DNA of 64,000 bases from Staphylococcus sp. GSSP0090 (GCF_013391405.1 NZ_JACBFD010000002.1:1-64000), one strand, 5' to 3'; shown: positions 1 through 9,001, counted from the stretch's first letter. Notes: generated by a model from the letters alone, not told the origin. Made by a program: numbers and translations.

Positions 1-187
1 TGTGCTCTTCAACTGTAAATAGTGTATAGTTTAACGCTTCACGATCAACTAAAGATAATCCATGTTGATAATTGAATTGGTTAATTGCATCACTAAAGAC
101 AATATTATAATGGGCATCATGCATATGACCATTATGATCAATCATATCTTCGCTCACTTGCTGAATAATTGTGAAAGGATTTTTCAT
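1..187 (-). CDS. Partial hotdog-fold thioesterase family protein (C-terminus off the window)
   Basis: The first 62 codons of a gene that runs off the left edge. The protein starts MKNPFTIIQQVSEDMIDHNG and continues HMHDAHYNIVFSDA. An Asp-x-Asn-(G/H)-His-Met segment followed by HDAHYN resembles the N-terminal active-site region of 4-hydroxybenzoyl-CoA-type (hotdog) acyl-CoA thioesterases. A ribosome binding site (TTGAGGAG) lies about 8 nt before the ATG. It is divergent from corA, with roughly 130 bp between the two starts. The substrate cannot be inferred. The family call rests only on this N-terminal motif and is moderately sure. Confidence 0.6.
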   Translation of the reverse strand, partial: MKNPFTIIQQVSEDMIDHNGHMHDAHYNIVFSDAINQFNYQHGLSLVDREALNYTLFTVEEH

Positions 188-321
188 GAATACAACTCCT
201 CAAAGTTTAAAATACATAGTTAAAGTTTAACATGAATTATTGAAAGCTTAACGAAATAAATCTGAACATACACACATCCCATTTCATGGTAAAATGAAGG
301 AAATGATTTCGGAGGGGAATA

Positions 322-1269
322 ATGAGCATAACTATTAAATATCTAACTTCTGAACAACCTTTTGTCCAGGTCACTCATTTTAATGAAATACCAAAAGAAA
401 CAACATTAATTTGGTATGATTTTAATGACCCAACAGAAACTGAAAATGACATATTACAATCACAATTTAAATTTAACAAACTTGAAATTGAAGATACGAT
501 AAAAGGAACACCGAGAGCAAAATATAAGGCTTATGAATCATATCAATATCTTGTCTTTCATAGTATGGATACCCCCTTTAATAGGGATAAAGCGTTAAAT
601 TTATTTATCAAAGATAATATACTGATTACATATCATCACAAGCCTTTTTCGATATTAGAAGATGTTGAAGAAATGATAAATCAGCAAGTTATTGAAGATT
701 TAGATACTTCGGATATGGCTTTGTATATTTTAGATAAATTGGTAGATGATTATTTCAAACATATTTATGACATAGAGGATAAAGTGTTTGAATTTGAAGA
801 TCAAAATTTAAACAGTCAATCTATTAAAAGAATCATGGAAGATGTCTTCAAAATTCGTGGGGACATTATCAAATTAAAGCGCATTATTTATCCCATGAAC
901 GAATTAATAGAGAATATTAAAGAAAGTAAGCTATTACTTGTAGATAGTAAGAATCATATGTATATTCAACATATAGAGGATCACATTATCAAACAGCAAA
1001 ACATTTTAAAAACTGCACAAGAAGTGACCAATGAAATAAGAGATAATTATTCATCATATACCTCATTTAAAATGAATAGTGTCATGCAAATACTCACTTT
1101 AGTTTCAGTCATATTCTTACCATTAACATTAATTACAGGCATATACGGGATGAATTTTACAAATATGCCCGAGTTAAAGTGGCACTATGGTTACTATATT
1201 ATATTAAGTATTATGTTAGCGATCAGTGCGGGATGTATTTATTATTTTAAAAAAGAAAAATGGTTTTAG
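322..1269 (+). CDS. corA: CorA family magnesium/divalent cation transporter
   Basis: A 315-residue CorA-type cation channel of the cell membrane. The long N-terminal cytoplasmic part is acidic and helical. Two C-terminal membrane helices follow, and the diagnostic Gly-Met-Asn motif (IYGMNF, about residues 276-278) ends the first helix; the protein ends in a lysine-rich KKEKWF tail. The length is typical of short Gram-positive CorA proteins. The start is supported by GGAGGGG 6-7 nt upstream. The fni gene follows after 66 bp on the same strand with its own ribosome binding site, so the two may be co-transcribed. Mg2+ uptake is the family role; Co2+ or Ni2+ transport is also possible. Confidence 0.9.
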   Translation: MSITIKYLTSEQPFVQVTHFNEIPKETTLIWYDFNDPTETENDILQSQFKFNKLEIEDTIKGTPRAKYKAYESYQYLVFHSMDTPFNRDKALNLFIKDNILITYHHKPFSILEDVEEMINQQVIEDLDTSDMALYILDKLVDDYFKHIYDIEDKVFEFEDQNLNSQSIKRIMEDVFKIRGDIIKLKRIIYPMNELIENIKESKLLLVDSKNHMYIQHIEDHIIKQQNILKTAQEVTNEIRDNYSSYTSFKMNSVMQILTLVSVIFLPLTLITGIYGMNFTNMPELKWHYGYYIILSIMLAISAGCIYYFKKEKWF

Positions 1270-1335
1270 TATGTATTTTAAGACATTATTTGATAGATCA
1301 AAGTATTATAAAATGATTGAAAGTAGGAGCAAACG

Positions 1336-2379
1336 ATGAGCGATAATAAAAGAGAACAAAGAAAAAATGAACATGTAGAAATTGCCATGGCACAAGGAGA
1401 TGCCACAATTTCTGATTTTGATGAAATACGATTTGTACATCATTCAATTCCTAGTATAGATGTTGATGATATTGATTTAACGAGTCAATTAAAAGACTTC
1501 ACTCTAGACCAACCTTTATATATCAACGCTATGACGGGTGGTAGTGAATGGACAAAACAAATCAATGAGAAATTAGCTGTGATCGCACGTGAAACAGGTA
1601 TTGCTATGGCAGTTGGTTCTACACATGCTGCTTTAAGAAATAGTAAAATGGCATCATCTTTTAGCATTGTAAGAGAAACAAACCCTGAAGGTATTATTTT
1701 CAGTAATGTTGGCGCAGATGTGCCGGTAGAAAAAGCGGTTGAATCTGTTAAATTACTAGATGCTCAAGCGCTTCAAGTTCATGTGAACGCGCCACAAGAA
1801 CTTGTGATGCCCGAAGGTAATAGAACTTTTTCAACTTGGATGAACAACTTGGCACAAATTGTTGCACGTGTAGACGTGCCTGTAATTGTAAAAGAAGTAG
1901 GCTTTGGTATGAGTAAAGAAACGATTAAGCGTCTGAATGAAATTGGTGTACGTTATGTTGATGTTAGTGGTAGAGGTGGCACTAATTTCGTAGATATTGA
2001 GAATGAAAGACGCACATACAAAGATATGGACTACTTAGGATTATGGGGCCAGACAACAGTTGAATCACTGTTAGAAAGTACATCATACCAGAAAGATATG
2101 GATATTCTAGCAAGTGGTGGTGTAAGAACACCTTTAGATGCAATAAAATGTTTAGCGTTAGGTGCAAGCGCAGTAGGGATGTCACGTCCATTTTTAAATC
2201 AAGTTGAAAACTATGGCATAACTGAAACACTTAATTATACTGAACAATTTACAGAGCATATGAAGAAGATAATGACTATGCTTGATGCTAAAACAATCAA
2301 AGATTTGAAACAAACACAAATGGTATTTAGTCCTAAATTACAATCTTGGATTGAACAAAGAGGATTAGATATAAGATAA
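1336..2379 (+). CDS. fni: Type 2 isopentenyl-diphosphate delta-isomerase
   Basis: A 347-residue FMN- and NADPH-dependent isomerase interconverting isopentenyl and dimethylallyl diphosphate, the last step of mevalonate-pathway isoprenoid supply in staphylococci. The sequence shows the type-2 hallmarks: NAMTGGS near residue 65, VGSTHAAL near 93, and a TIM-barrel C-half with [19 protein letters not shown] and ILASGGVR, the flavin phosphate-binding segments. The start is preceded by AGGAG with 8 nt spacing. It lies just behind corA and is followed by a strong hairpin terminator. Staphylococci use this flavoprotein instead of the unrelated type-1 enzyme, so the assignment is secure. Confidence 0.95.
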   Translation: MSDNKREQRKNEHVEIAMAQGDATISDFDEIRFVHHSIPSIDVDDIDLTSQLKDFTLDQPLYINAMTGGSEWTKQINEKLAVIARETGIAMAVGSTHAALRNSKMASSFSIVRETNPEGIIFSNVGADVPVEKAVESVKLLDAQALQVHVNAPQELVMPEGNRTFSTWMNNLAQIVARVDVPVIVKEVGFGMSKETIKRLNEIGVRYVDVSGRGGTNFVDIENERRTYKDMDYLGLWGQTTVESLLESTSYQKDMDILASGGVRTPLDAIKCLALGASAVGMSRPFLNQVENYGITETLNYTEQFTEHMKKIMTMLDAKTIKDLKQTQMVFSPKLQSWIEQRGLDIR

Positions 2380-2411
2380 TTTGAAAAGTTCAAAATAATA
2401 GAAGAAAACGA

Positions 2412-2452
2412 AATAAAGCAAGCCGTGGCAGAAATGCTCGGCTTGCTTTATT
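2412..2452 (+). terminator. Rho-independent terminator after fni
   Basis: A perfect 13-bp inverted repeat (AATAAAGCAAGCC with its complement at 2440-2452) separated by 15 nt, about 30 nt after the fni stop. The 3' side is AT-rich rather than a pure T tract. Confidence 0.8.
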
Positions 2453-2514
2453 GTGTGGTAAGCGTTTGATGTATGAATGATAAGTATTTATACAAACTCT
2501 TAAGTCCTTGTTAC

Positions 2515-2556
2515 AAACTGTCAGCAAAATATTTGATTTTGTTGGCAGTTTTTTTA
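2515..2556 (+). terminator. Second hairpin with T tract downstream of fni
   Basis: Arms 2515-2530 and 2536-2551 pair over 16 positions with two G-T wobbles. The 3' arm runs into seven to eight Ts, a classical intrinsic terminator shape. It could back up the first terminator or end a short transcript; no gene lies between the two. Confidence 0.65.
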
Positions 2557-2701
2557 TCCAAAATTTTCACGGGTGCTGTCTTAGACTACAATCTTCAACA
2601 AGTACTATTCTCACAAGTTACGTCGTAAATCACTATCAATGTTATAGTATATAAATTAAACATGATTGGTACTTATTATATTAAATAGAGCAAATAATAA
2701 A

Positions 2702-2733
2702 AGCGCGCAATACAAAATTGATTCAAGCGCGCT
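2702..2733 (-). terminator. Terminator of gltS
   Basis: A 7-bp GC-only stem (AGCGCGC with GCGCGCT at 2727-2733) followed, in the minus direction, by TTTTATTATT. It lies about 20 nt past the gltS stop codon. Confidence 0.8.
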
Positions 2734-2752
2734 ACTAAAATTTATTTGTAAG

Positions 2753-3961
2753 TTATTTAAAGGCATTGATAAATATAGTCACTATCGGTACACCAAGTAG
2801 GTCAATTAAGAATGCACCGACAATGGGTACTACGAGATATGCTTTAGGTGATGCGCCATATTTTTTAGTGATAACATCTAAGTTTGCCATAGCATTAGGA
2901 GTTGCACCTAAACCATGACCGATGAAACCACCTACCATAACTGCAGCATCGTAATTCTTGCCTAAACCACGGAATAATACGATGACTGAGAACAGGATAA
3001 TAAATATAACTTGAACGAGTACGATGATGATTAACGGTATTGCTAATTGATATATTTCAGTGAGTTGAATGCTCATTAAAGCAATGGATAAGAATAGACT
3101 AAGTGATACATCACTAATGCCATCAACGATTTTCATATCAATGATTTTTAAATTATTGTATTCTGAGATATTTCTGATTATGACAGCGACAAACATTGCA
3201 CCAACATAAATAGGAATATTGATACCGGTTAAGTCGGTAAATGTGTTTCCTAAATAGGATCCGATGGCCATACAAATTGCTACAATTGTAAATTGTAGTA
3301 AAAATACGGTAGTAGGCGCCATTCGATTGTGTAAGTATTCATTTCTATCACTTTCAGCATAATCTTGTTTAGTTTCTTCTGCTTGTTGAGGTTTTAAGTT
3401 ATACTTATTAATTAAAAATTTCACTACAGGGCCACCAATTAACCCACCTGCGACAAGACCCAATGTTGCTGCAGCTAACGCTGCGGTTAATGCAGAATCG
3501 ACACCCATGCCTTGTAATGTTTGTCCATATGCAGCGGCATTACCATGACCGCCTTCCATTGACATAGAACCCGCGGTTAAGCCAAGTAATGGTGAAATAT
3601 TGAGTACTTTTGCTAACGAAACACTTATTAAATTTTGACAAATTGCTAATATGCCACAGAAGATAAAGTAAAATATAAGTATTTTGCCACCCAACTTTAG
3701 TAGCTTAAGCGAAGCGCCTAAACCAATTGTTGTGAAAAATGCGAGCATAAAGAAATTCTGAATAAATTCCGAATCTAATTTGATTGTTAACAAGCTTGCT
3801 GACTGCAAAATTGCGACAACAATTGCAAATAATAGTCCTCCGATTACCGGTGCTGGTATACATAACTTTTTCAAGATATTTACGTGATTGACAATGTATA
3901 CACCAAGTAAATATAAAATACTTGCAAGTGCTAAAGTGGTAATTGCATCTAACTCTAGCAT
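2753..3961 (-). CDS. gltS: Sodium/glutamate symporter GltS
   Basis: A 402-residue polytopic membrane protein of the ESS family, which imports glutamate with Na+. About ten hydrophobic segments are visible, with the family glycine signatures GGHGNAAAYG (near residue 136) and GGFIGHGLGATPNAMANL (near 343) in the two inverted structural halves. The full length matches the family. The ATG is preceded by an AAGGGGGAC ribosome binding site. It stands alone, convergent with fni and divergent from the padR operon. A CcpA-type cre sequence 60-75 bp upstream of the start suggests catabolite control; that is inference. Confidence 0.93.
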   Translation of the reverse strand: MLELDAITTLALASILYLLGVYIVNHVNILKKLCIPAPVIGGLLFAIVVAILQSASLLTIKLDSEFIQNFFMLAFFTTIGLGASLKLLKLGGKILIFYFIFCGILAICQNLISVSLAKVLNISPLLGLTAGSMSMEGGHGNAAAYGQTLQGMGVDSALTAALAAATLGLVAGGLIGGPVVKFLINKYNLKPQQAEETKQDYAESDRNEYLHNRMAPTTVFLLQFTIVAICMAIGSYLGNTFTDLTGINIPIYVGAMFVAVIIRNISEYNNLKIIDMKIVDGISDVSLSLFLSIALMSIQLTEIYQLAIPLIIIVLVQVIFIILFSVIVLFRGLGKNYDAAVMVGGFIGHGLGATPNAMANLDVITKKYGASPKAYLVVPIVGAFLIDLLGVPIVTIFINAFK

Positions 3962-4020
3962 TTAAAGTCCCCCTTTATTGCATTAACTTTATGTAATTAT
4001 TTTTATATGATGACATATGA

Positions 4021-4034
4021 GGTAAACGTTTACA
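4021..4034. promoter_or_regulatory. Candidate cre (CcpA) site upstream of gltS
   Basis: GGTAAACGTTTACA matches 13 of 14 positions of the cre consensus TGWAANCGNTNWCA and contains the perfect 12-bp palindrome GTAAACGTTTAC. It lies about 60 bp before the gltS start and some 130 bp before the padR promoter, so gltS is the likelier target. Confidence 0.55.
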
Positions 4035-4156
4035 AAAATGCACAAGCATCATTATACATTCTTTAAAACAAGAATGATAGTTTCACCTATGATAAAACAA
4101 TAGTTGATCGTTTCAAAAACTTGTAAAGTAAAGGTGAAAAAACATTAATCAGTACC

Positions 4157-4185
4157 TTGCAATGTACAGTAGTGTATGTTATATT
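4157..4185 (+). promoter_or_regulatory. Promoter of the padR operon
   Basis: A -35 box TTGCAA (4157-4162), a 17-bp spacer and a -10 box TATATT (4180-4185): a good housekeeping-sigma promoter 58 bp before the padR start. Its spacer contains the first arm of the operator-like inverted repeat described next. Confidence 0.7.
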
Positions 4186-4217
4186 TTGAGCATAAACTAC
4201 TGTACTATACATAGTAC
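4164..4217. promoter_or_regulatory. Nested palindromic operator, probable PadR autoregulation site
   Basis: A perfect 10-bp inverted repeat (GTACAGTAGT at 4164-4173 with ACTACTGTAC at 4196-4205) brackets the -10 region. A second palindrome (GTACTAT-AC-ATAGTAC, 4202-4217) overlaps its right arm. Such dyads beside a padR gene are the usual arrangement for autorepression. The DNA symmetry is seen directly; binding by this PadR is inferred. Confidence 0.6.
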
Positions 4218-4242
4218 TGGTTTTCCGATGAGGAGGGCTTCA

Positions 4243-4566
4243 ATGAACAGTCAATTTAAAAAGGGCGCACTCGAACTGATTGTCTTATTAATTATTAAAC
4301 GAGATGATCAGTATGGTTATTCACTTGTACAAAATATTTCGAGGTATATGACGATAGCTGAGGGGACTGTATACCCATTGCTGAGAAGATTAGTGAAAAG
4401 TGGAGAATTAGCAACTTATTATCAACCATCGACGGAAGGCCCGGCAAGAAAGTATTATCAGATCACAGCGCAAGGAGAACAACGATTAAATCTGCTGTTA
4501 GAAGAATGGCAAGCTTTTTCAGGAGCAGTTGATCAATTTATAAGGGAGAGTGAATCTAATGCGTAG
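4243..4566 (+). CDS. PadR family transcriptional regulator
   Basis: A 107-residue winged-helix repressor of the PadR family. The typical pattern is present: a first helix (FKKGALELIVLLIIK), the YGYSLVQNI segment, a recognition region EGTVYPLLRRLVKSGEL, the wing with GPARKYYQIT, and a C-terminal dimerisation helix ending in a long amphipathic stretch. I place the start at the ATG behind GAGGAGGG; an in-frame ATG 81 nt upstream lies inside the promoter. The gene overlaps the next one by a few bases, giving a padR - DUF1700 - DUF4097 operon. In Firmicutes such operons answer to envelope stress or antimicrobial compounds; the inducer here is unknown. Confidence 0.88.
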   Translation: MNSQFKKGALELIVLLIIKRDDQYGYSLVQNISRYMTIAEGTVYPLLRRLVKSGELATYYQPSTEGPARKYYQITAQGEQRLNLLLEEWQAFSGAVDQFIRESESNA

Positions 4567-5119
4567 AACAGAATATCTTAAACAACTAAATAAGCATTTG
4601 AAAAATTCAAATGATAGTGAGCGTCAAGATATTATCAATGAATATGACACGCATTTTTATAGTGGTCTTCAAGAAGGGAAAACTGAGGAGCAAATTGCAG
4701 ACGAACTTGGAAATCCACGACAATTGGCGAAGGAATTAAATGCAAATGCTGCGATAGAAAAGGCTGAAGAAAGTAATAAAATAGGGGATATGAGTCATGC
4801 TACATTAGCTGTGATGGGTTTAAGTATATTAAACTTTTTCGTTATAACGATTCCTTTTATTATATTTTTAAGTATCGTTATTTCATTAATCATTACGACG
4901 ATATCTCTGATCCTCTCACCAATTGGTATCATCATTAAAGGTGCAGTGGAAGGCTTTGATTCCGTAGTGTTATTAGATATTTTCGTGACAGGTACGATGT
5001 TTGGTTTAGGAATCATCTTATTCGTCATCACTTATCTGATTACAAAAGGTTTTTATGTATTATGTGTTAAATATTTAAAATGGAATATTCGTGTAGTGAA
5101 AGGAAGTGCTACAAGATGA
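4559..5119 (+). CDS. DUF1700 domain membrane protein
   Basis: A 186-residue protein of the DUF1700 family. The N-terminal ~65 residues are a cytoplasmic helical domain (RTEYLKQLNKHLK, then NEYDTHFYSGLQEGK and ADELGNPRQLAKEL, the family signature). Three or four membrane helices follow and the tail is basic. It begins inside the end of padR (ATG four bases before the padR stop) with GGGAGAG about 8-10 nt upstream; a GTG three codons earlier has no proper spacing. It overlaps the next gene by ATGA. DUF1700 proteins commonly sit between PadR regulators and DUF4097 proteins. The biochemical role is not established. Confidence 0.85.
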   Translation: MRRTEYLKQLNKHLKNSNDSERQDIINEYDTHFYSGLQEGKTEEQIADELGNPRQLAKELNANAAIEKAEESNKIGDMSHATLAVMGLSILNFFVITIPFIIFLSIVISLIITTISLILSPIGIIIKGAVEGFDSVVLLDIFVTGTMFGLGIILFVITYLITKGFYVLCVKYLKWNIRVVKGSATR

Positions 5120-5916
5120 AGAAAACATTGATATGGTTATTTGTTATTGGTTTAATCATAACGGTAGTTTGTGCAATTGGTGCAGTTCAACAATTTAAAG
5201 TTGAATATAAAAAGGCGAATCAAATCACAACGAATTTTAATGAAACTTATAATCATAAAAGTATTAAAGCAGTCGATTTAGATTTGAAACATAGTAACGT
5301 GAAAATAAAAAAAGGTAATACATTTAAAGTAATATCAAAAGGTTCTAACGAAAAAATCAAGATGCATGCAAAAGTTAAGAATGGCAATTTAATCGTAAGT
5401 GATCACAAAGGTCAATCCAATATGGATATTTCATTTTTAGATATGCGATATAATGATGTTACGATAGTTGTTCCACAAAAATTAGATAATTTAAAGGTTC
5501 ATTCAGATGATGGTAGTACAACTTTAAATGATATCAATGCGGATAAAGCACAGTTGAATACAGACGTCATGGACTTGACAATCAAAGACAGTACATTCAA
5601 TCAATTAAGTGCTTCCGGTGATACATCAGACATTGAACTGAACAAAACGAAATTTCAACACGGCGATTTCAAAACGGATACCGGTGATATTTTAATGAAA
5701 GATATGCCAGCGGATAAACCTATGCAGATTAAAACAGATACTGGTGATGTACAATTAATATATGGTAATGATAAACCAAAAAACAGTCAAATAGAGTATC
5801 ATAGTGATACGGGCAATTTAAATATTGAAGACAAGCGATTTGAAAATAAAAGCGTAGGCAATGGTCATAATGTGATTACAATTAAGACAGATACAGGGGA
5901 TGCAACAATTAAATAA
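5116..5916 (+). CDS. DUF4097 family beta-strand repeat protein, membrane anchored
   Basis: A 266-residue protein with one N-terminal membrane segment (residues about 5-24) and an extracellular repetitive beta-strand domain. Short repeats such as KTDTGDILMK, KTDTGDVQLI, HSDTGNLNIE and KTDTGDATIK recur in the C-terminal half, the typical DUF4097 (LiaG-like) beta-solenoid pattern. I choose the ATG overlapping the upstream stop (ATGA), preceded by AAAGGAAG; an in-frame start 36 nt upstream would lie inside the DUF1700 gene. Third and last gene of the PadR operon, followed by a terminator. Likely exposed outside the membrane; its function is unknown beyond an envelope-related guess. Confidence 0.85.
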   Translation: MKKTLIWLFVIGLIITVVCAIGAVQQFKVEYKKANQITTNFNETYNHKSIKAVDLDLKHSNVKIKKGNTFKVISKGSNEKIKMHAKVKNGNLIVSDHKGQSNMDISFLDMRYNDVTIVVPQKLDNLKVHSDDGSTTLNDINADKAQLNTDVMDLTIKDSTFNQLSASGDTSDIELNKTKFQHGDFKTDTGDILMKDMPADKPMQIKTDTGDVQLIYGNDKPKNSQIEYHSDTGNLNIEDKRFENKSVGNGHNVITIKTDTGDATIK

Positions 5917-5930
5917 CGTGTATATTTTTG

Positions 5931-5968
5931 AAGGGATAGTGTCAATTCAATGACATTATTCCTTTTTT
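5931..5968 (+). terminator. Terminator of the padR operon
   Basis: 14-bp stem (5931-5944 with 5951-5964, two G-T wobbles), a 6-nt loop and a T tract, about 15 nt behind the DUF4097 stop. Confidence 0.85.
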
Positions 5969-6018
5969 GATTTACTATATATATCATATAAAAATCCTAG
6001 GTTATAAGGAGTTAATTT

Positions 6019-7344
6019 ATGGAACAATCGTTACGAAGTGAAAAGCAATATGGTGCTTTAGCACTATTGCCGTTGTTGATATTTTTAGCATTATATATCG
6101 GCGTGGGTATTACTTTCACGATTATGGGTAAAGAAGATGCATTTGATCAATTACCACGTCATGTTGCAATCTTAATTGGTATTGTGATTGCTTGGACTTG
6201 TTATGACAGAAAAACTGCATTCACAAAAAAAGTACAAATCTTCACTGAACATGCCGGCAATTCAGGTATAGTTAATTTAGGATTGATATTACTACTCGCG
6301 GGGGCGTTTTCCACTGTGACTTCAGAAATGGGTGGAAAGGACGCGATGGTTAATATGGGGCTGTCTGTTATACCGCCGAGCCTACTCATTCCTGGTATAT
6401 TTATCATGAGTGGTTTTGCTGCATTGACATTAGGGACTTCAACTGGTGCACAAGCTGCATTTATTCCAGTTGGCGTAGCAGTCGCACAAGCAGCAGATTT
6501 AAGTGTTGCTGCAGCAGGTGCAGCGGTAATAGCGGGTGCATATTTTGGAGATAATTTATCCATTATATCTGATACGACGATCGCAGCAACAAATGGCGTC
6601 GGTGCGAAAATGAAAGATAAATTTAAAATGAATGTCTTAATTGCTTTACCGGCAGCTATTATTACAGCTATTTTTTATGCTATTGTAGGAGGAACAGGTA
6701 AAGTAGAAGGAGATTTGAGTTTTAATTTTATCAATATTTTACCTTATATTTTCGTCTTGATAGCAGCGATTGCGGGTCTTGATGTAATACTTGTGTTAAT
6801 TATTGGTATCGTTATGGCTGGCGTACTTGGTATGGTACAAGGTCAAATGGGCGTATTCCAATTTACGAAAGCCATCGGTGATGGTATGGAAAGTATGTTT
6901 ACTATTTTCCTTGTTGCTTTCTTAGTATCAGGTTTGGTAGCATTAATTCGCTATTATGGTGGTATAGATTGGATTATTAAAGCGATGAAAGCAAAAGCAA
7001 AAGGACGCAAGAGTGCTGAGTATGTTATCAGTTTAATGTCTGGTGTACTTTCTGCTGCGTTATCACATAATACGTTGGCTATTATTATTTCAGCACCAAT
7101 CGCAAAAGAAATCGGTGATGAATATAAAGTGCCACCCAAACGTATGGCAAGTTTACTTGATATTTTTGCGTGTTGTGCATTGATGGTATTACCGCATGAC
7201 TCAGGTATGTTAATGGTCGAACAATACGGTGATGTGTCGTATTTAGAAGTGTTAAAATATTCATTTTATCCAGTGATATTTGTTATTTGTACAATTATTA
7301 CGATTCAGTTTGGCCTATTAGATCGAGATAAAAAACAAAAATAA
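6019..7344 (+). CDS. NhaC-family Na+/H+ antiporter-like transporter
   Basis: A 441-residue integral membrane protein of the NhaC ion-transporter superfamily. The family core is visible: GFAALTLGTSTGAQAAFIPVG (about residues 135-155), then AGAYFGDNLSIISDTTIAA in the middle helix, and a C-terminal SGVLSAALSHNTLAII segment. About 11-12 membrane helices are likely. It starts behind AAGGAG with good spacing and is a single-gene unit between two terminators. Its closest relative in this window is the gene at 29001, which lies behind a SAM riboswitch. Automatic annotation would say Na+/H+ antiporter, but family members also move organic substrates, so the ion or solute remains open. Confidence 0.8.
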   Translation: MEQSLRSEKQYGALALLPLLIFLALYIGVGITFTIMGKEDAFDQLPRHVAILIGIVIAWTCYDRKTAFTKKVQIFTEHAGNSGIVNLGLILLLAGAFSTVTSEMGGKDAMVNMGLSVIPPSLLIPGIFIMSGFAALTLGTSTGAQAAFIPVGVAVAQAADLSVAAAGAAVIAGAYFGDNLSIISDTTIAATNGVGAKMKDKFKMNVLIALPAAIITAIFYAIVGGTGKVEGDLSFNFINILPYIFVLIAAIAGLDVILVLIIGIVMAGVLGMVQGQMGVFQFTKAIGDGMESMFTIFLVAFLVSGLVALIRYYGGIDWIIKAMKAKAKGRKSAEYVISLMSGVLSAALSHNTLAIIISAPIAKEIGDEYKVPPKRMASLLDIFACCALMVLPHDSGMLMVEQYGDVSYLEVLKYSFYPVIFVICTIITIQFGLLDRDKKQK

Positions 7345-7407
7345 TGTAATTGTATTTTCCATTGTTTGATAATTAATTTTACGATTTGAAAACGTAAACT
7401 AACAATA

Positions 7408-7452
7408 AAGGACATTCAACATGAGTATATAAAACTCATGTTGAATGTCCTT
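7408..7452. terminator. Bidirectional terminator between NhaC-like gene and mpg
   Basis: A perfect 18-bp inverted repeat (7408-7425 and 7435-7452) with a 9-nt loop. It ends 7 nt short of the mpg stop codon, so it can serve both converging genes. Confidence 0.85.
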
Positions 7453-7458
7453 ATTTAT

Positions 7459-8070
7459 CTATGTACGCCAAGTGTATTCTGACTGGCGCATATCTGATTT
7501 TCGCATTCGTGAAACGTATGGGTTTCCCTTTACAGTGAATCTTAATGGCTTATGTGTCCATTCGCCTTTATTAGGAATACCAATACGACCACTTGCTACA
7601 ATTTCTTTAGGATATTTACGATTTTTAGTATCAATCTTTAGACGGCCTTCATTTAATTTGGATCCATCTAAGTGTCTAGGTATGTTAAAGGCTTTAGTCC
7701 ATTTTCCGGGACCATTCGTTAGTTCGAAGCCTTTCTTACCTCTATTATAAGCCATTAATTCGATGCCTTCCTCAGGCTCTACAGCTCTAATTAACACACC
7801 TTCTGGCTGACCTTCTAATTGAGTTACAAAATTAATCAGCAAATGGGTATGCATCACATGCGCATAAATTGTACCGCCAGATTTATATAATGATTCAACC
7901 TTAGGTGTCCTTTTAAGGTTATAGCCATGAGCAGCTCGATCTTGTTCTCCTACATAGGCTTCGGTTTCTACAATATAACCGGTAAACGTTTGTAATTCGT
8001 CTTGGTAAATTACTCGAACGCCTAGAAGGTCTTGTGCAATTGTTACTGTATCACGTTGTAAAAAATCCAT
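7459..8070 (-). CDS. mpg: DNA-3-methyladenine glycosylase (MPG/AAG family)
   Basis: A 203-residue base-excision repair enzyme that removes alkylated purines such as 3-methyladenine. The MPG fold is recognisable from [12 protein letters not shown], the active-site segment [20 protein letters not shown] containing the catalytic glutamate, then [28 protein letters not shown] and [12 protein letters not shown]. The start ATG follows GGAGGGC. It is a stand-alone minus-strand gene convergent with the NhaC-like transporter. Length and motifs match bacterial members of the mammalian-type AAG family rather than the AlkA or TagA types. Confidence 0.93.
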   Translation of the reverse strand: MDFLQRDTVTIAQDLLGVRVIYQDELQTFTGYIVETEAYVGEQDRAAHGYNLKRTPKVESLYKSGGTIYAHVMHTHLLINFVTQLEGQPEGVLIRAVEPEEGIELMAYNRGKKGFELTNGPGKWTKAFNIPRHLDGSKLNEGRLKIDTKNRKYPKEIVASGRIGIPNKGEWTHKPLRFTVKGNPYVSRMRKSDMRQSEYTWRT

Positions 8071-8274
8071 GAGATGCCCTCCGTTTTTAATTATATCAAA
8101 TTAATTTTTAAAAAATGTTTTTAAAATATTTGTAAAATTGTGTTACTATGTACATGGTTATTTGTTACACTATTTATTATAAGATTAATAGGAATTATCA
8201 TATACTATGTGACTAAATTTTAGTATATGGGAAAACTTATTAAAAACAAAATGAATATGAAATGAGGGAAAGGT

Positions 8275-8988
8275 ATGGAAAGAAAAGTTGGTTTTGTACA
8301 AGCACTTAAATTATTTTGGAAAAACTATGTTAATTTCAAAGGTCGTTCACGTCGAAGTGAGTACTGGTTCATGGCATTATGGAACATCATCTTTATGATA
8401 CCATCATTTATATTGTATATCGTCGGTCTAATAATGACAGTATCAGGGGCAGCATCAAATTCTGAAGGGTTAGTCGCGATAGGTGTACTATTAATATTCT
8501 TAGCTTTGGGATATTCTTTATTATATGGTTTAGCTACACTTATTCCAAGTTGGGCAATTTTAATAAGAAGGTTTCATGATACAGGTAGAACGATGTTGTT
8601 ACCAATAATATATTTAGTTATTGTAGTCTTAAGTTATCCTATTTTAATTACTATAAATGTGCGTGATCCAGAATATTCAAATCCAATCAATTTAATACTA
8701 TTTATCATCATTTTCCTTGTTTATATGGCACTTGGTATTTATATGCTAGTGATTTGTTGTCTTGATAGTGAAAGAAAAACAAATCAATATGGTTCTAGTC
8801 ATAAATATGGCAATCATATCCAAACATCAAATCATGGATATCATGCATACGAAACACATGATGTTGCAAAAAATGAAGAAACAAAAGTTAATGACAAACA
8901 CGTTGATAGCAATGCGTCTACTTATGGTGAACAAAATAATGCGATTGATAATAAATCAACTCACAAAGATGATGATTTTAAATATTAA
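8275..8988 (+). CDS. DUF805 membrane protein with His/Asn-rich tail
   Basis: A 237-residue membrane protein of the DUF805 family. The signature FKGRSRRSEYWFMALWN (residues ~22-38) is followed by three or four membrane helices and the conserved IRRFHDTGRT near residue 101. About 70 hydrophilic residues rich in His, Asn, Lys and Asp form the C-terminal tail (after DSERKTNQYG), probably disordered and cytoplasmic. The ribosome binding site is GAGGGAAAGG. Single-gene unit closed by a strong terminator. The function of DUF805 is not known. Confidence 0.85.
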   Translation: MERKVGFVQALKLFWKNYVNFKGRSRRSEYWFMALWNIIFMIPSFILYIVGLIMTVSGAASNSEGLVAIGVLLIFLALGYSLLYGLATLIPSWAILIRRFHDTGRTMLLPIIYLVIVVLSYPILITINVRDPEYSNPINLILFIIIFLVYMALGIYMLVICCLDSERKTNQYGSSHKYGNHIQTSNHGYHAYETHDVAKNEETKVNDKHVDSNASTYGEQNNAIDNKSTHKDDDFKY

Positions 8989-9001
8989 TTTCCCTAACTT
9001 A

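Larger units (their letters stand above)
2380..2752. other. Gene-free stretch between fni and gltS
   Basis: A 373-bp convergent intergenic region. It holds the two plus-strand hairpins after fni and the gltS terminator at 2702-2733. I see no credible coding sequence, only AT-rich DNA, between 2557 and 2701. Confidence 0.6.

Noticed and set aside
7388-7401. cre-like sequence TGAAAACGTAAACT
   Set aside because: Two mismatches and located downstream of a gene, next to a terminator; unlikely to regulate anything.
7445-7750. 101-codon open frame on the plus strand
   Set aside because: Antisense to the well-supported 3-methyladenine glycosylase gene and starting in its terminator.
8126-8150. WalR-like TGTAAA...TGTTAC before the DUF805 gene
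   Set aside because: The two half-sites are separated by 4 nt rather than 5, so they do not fit the box.
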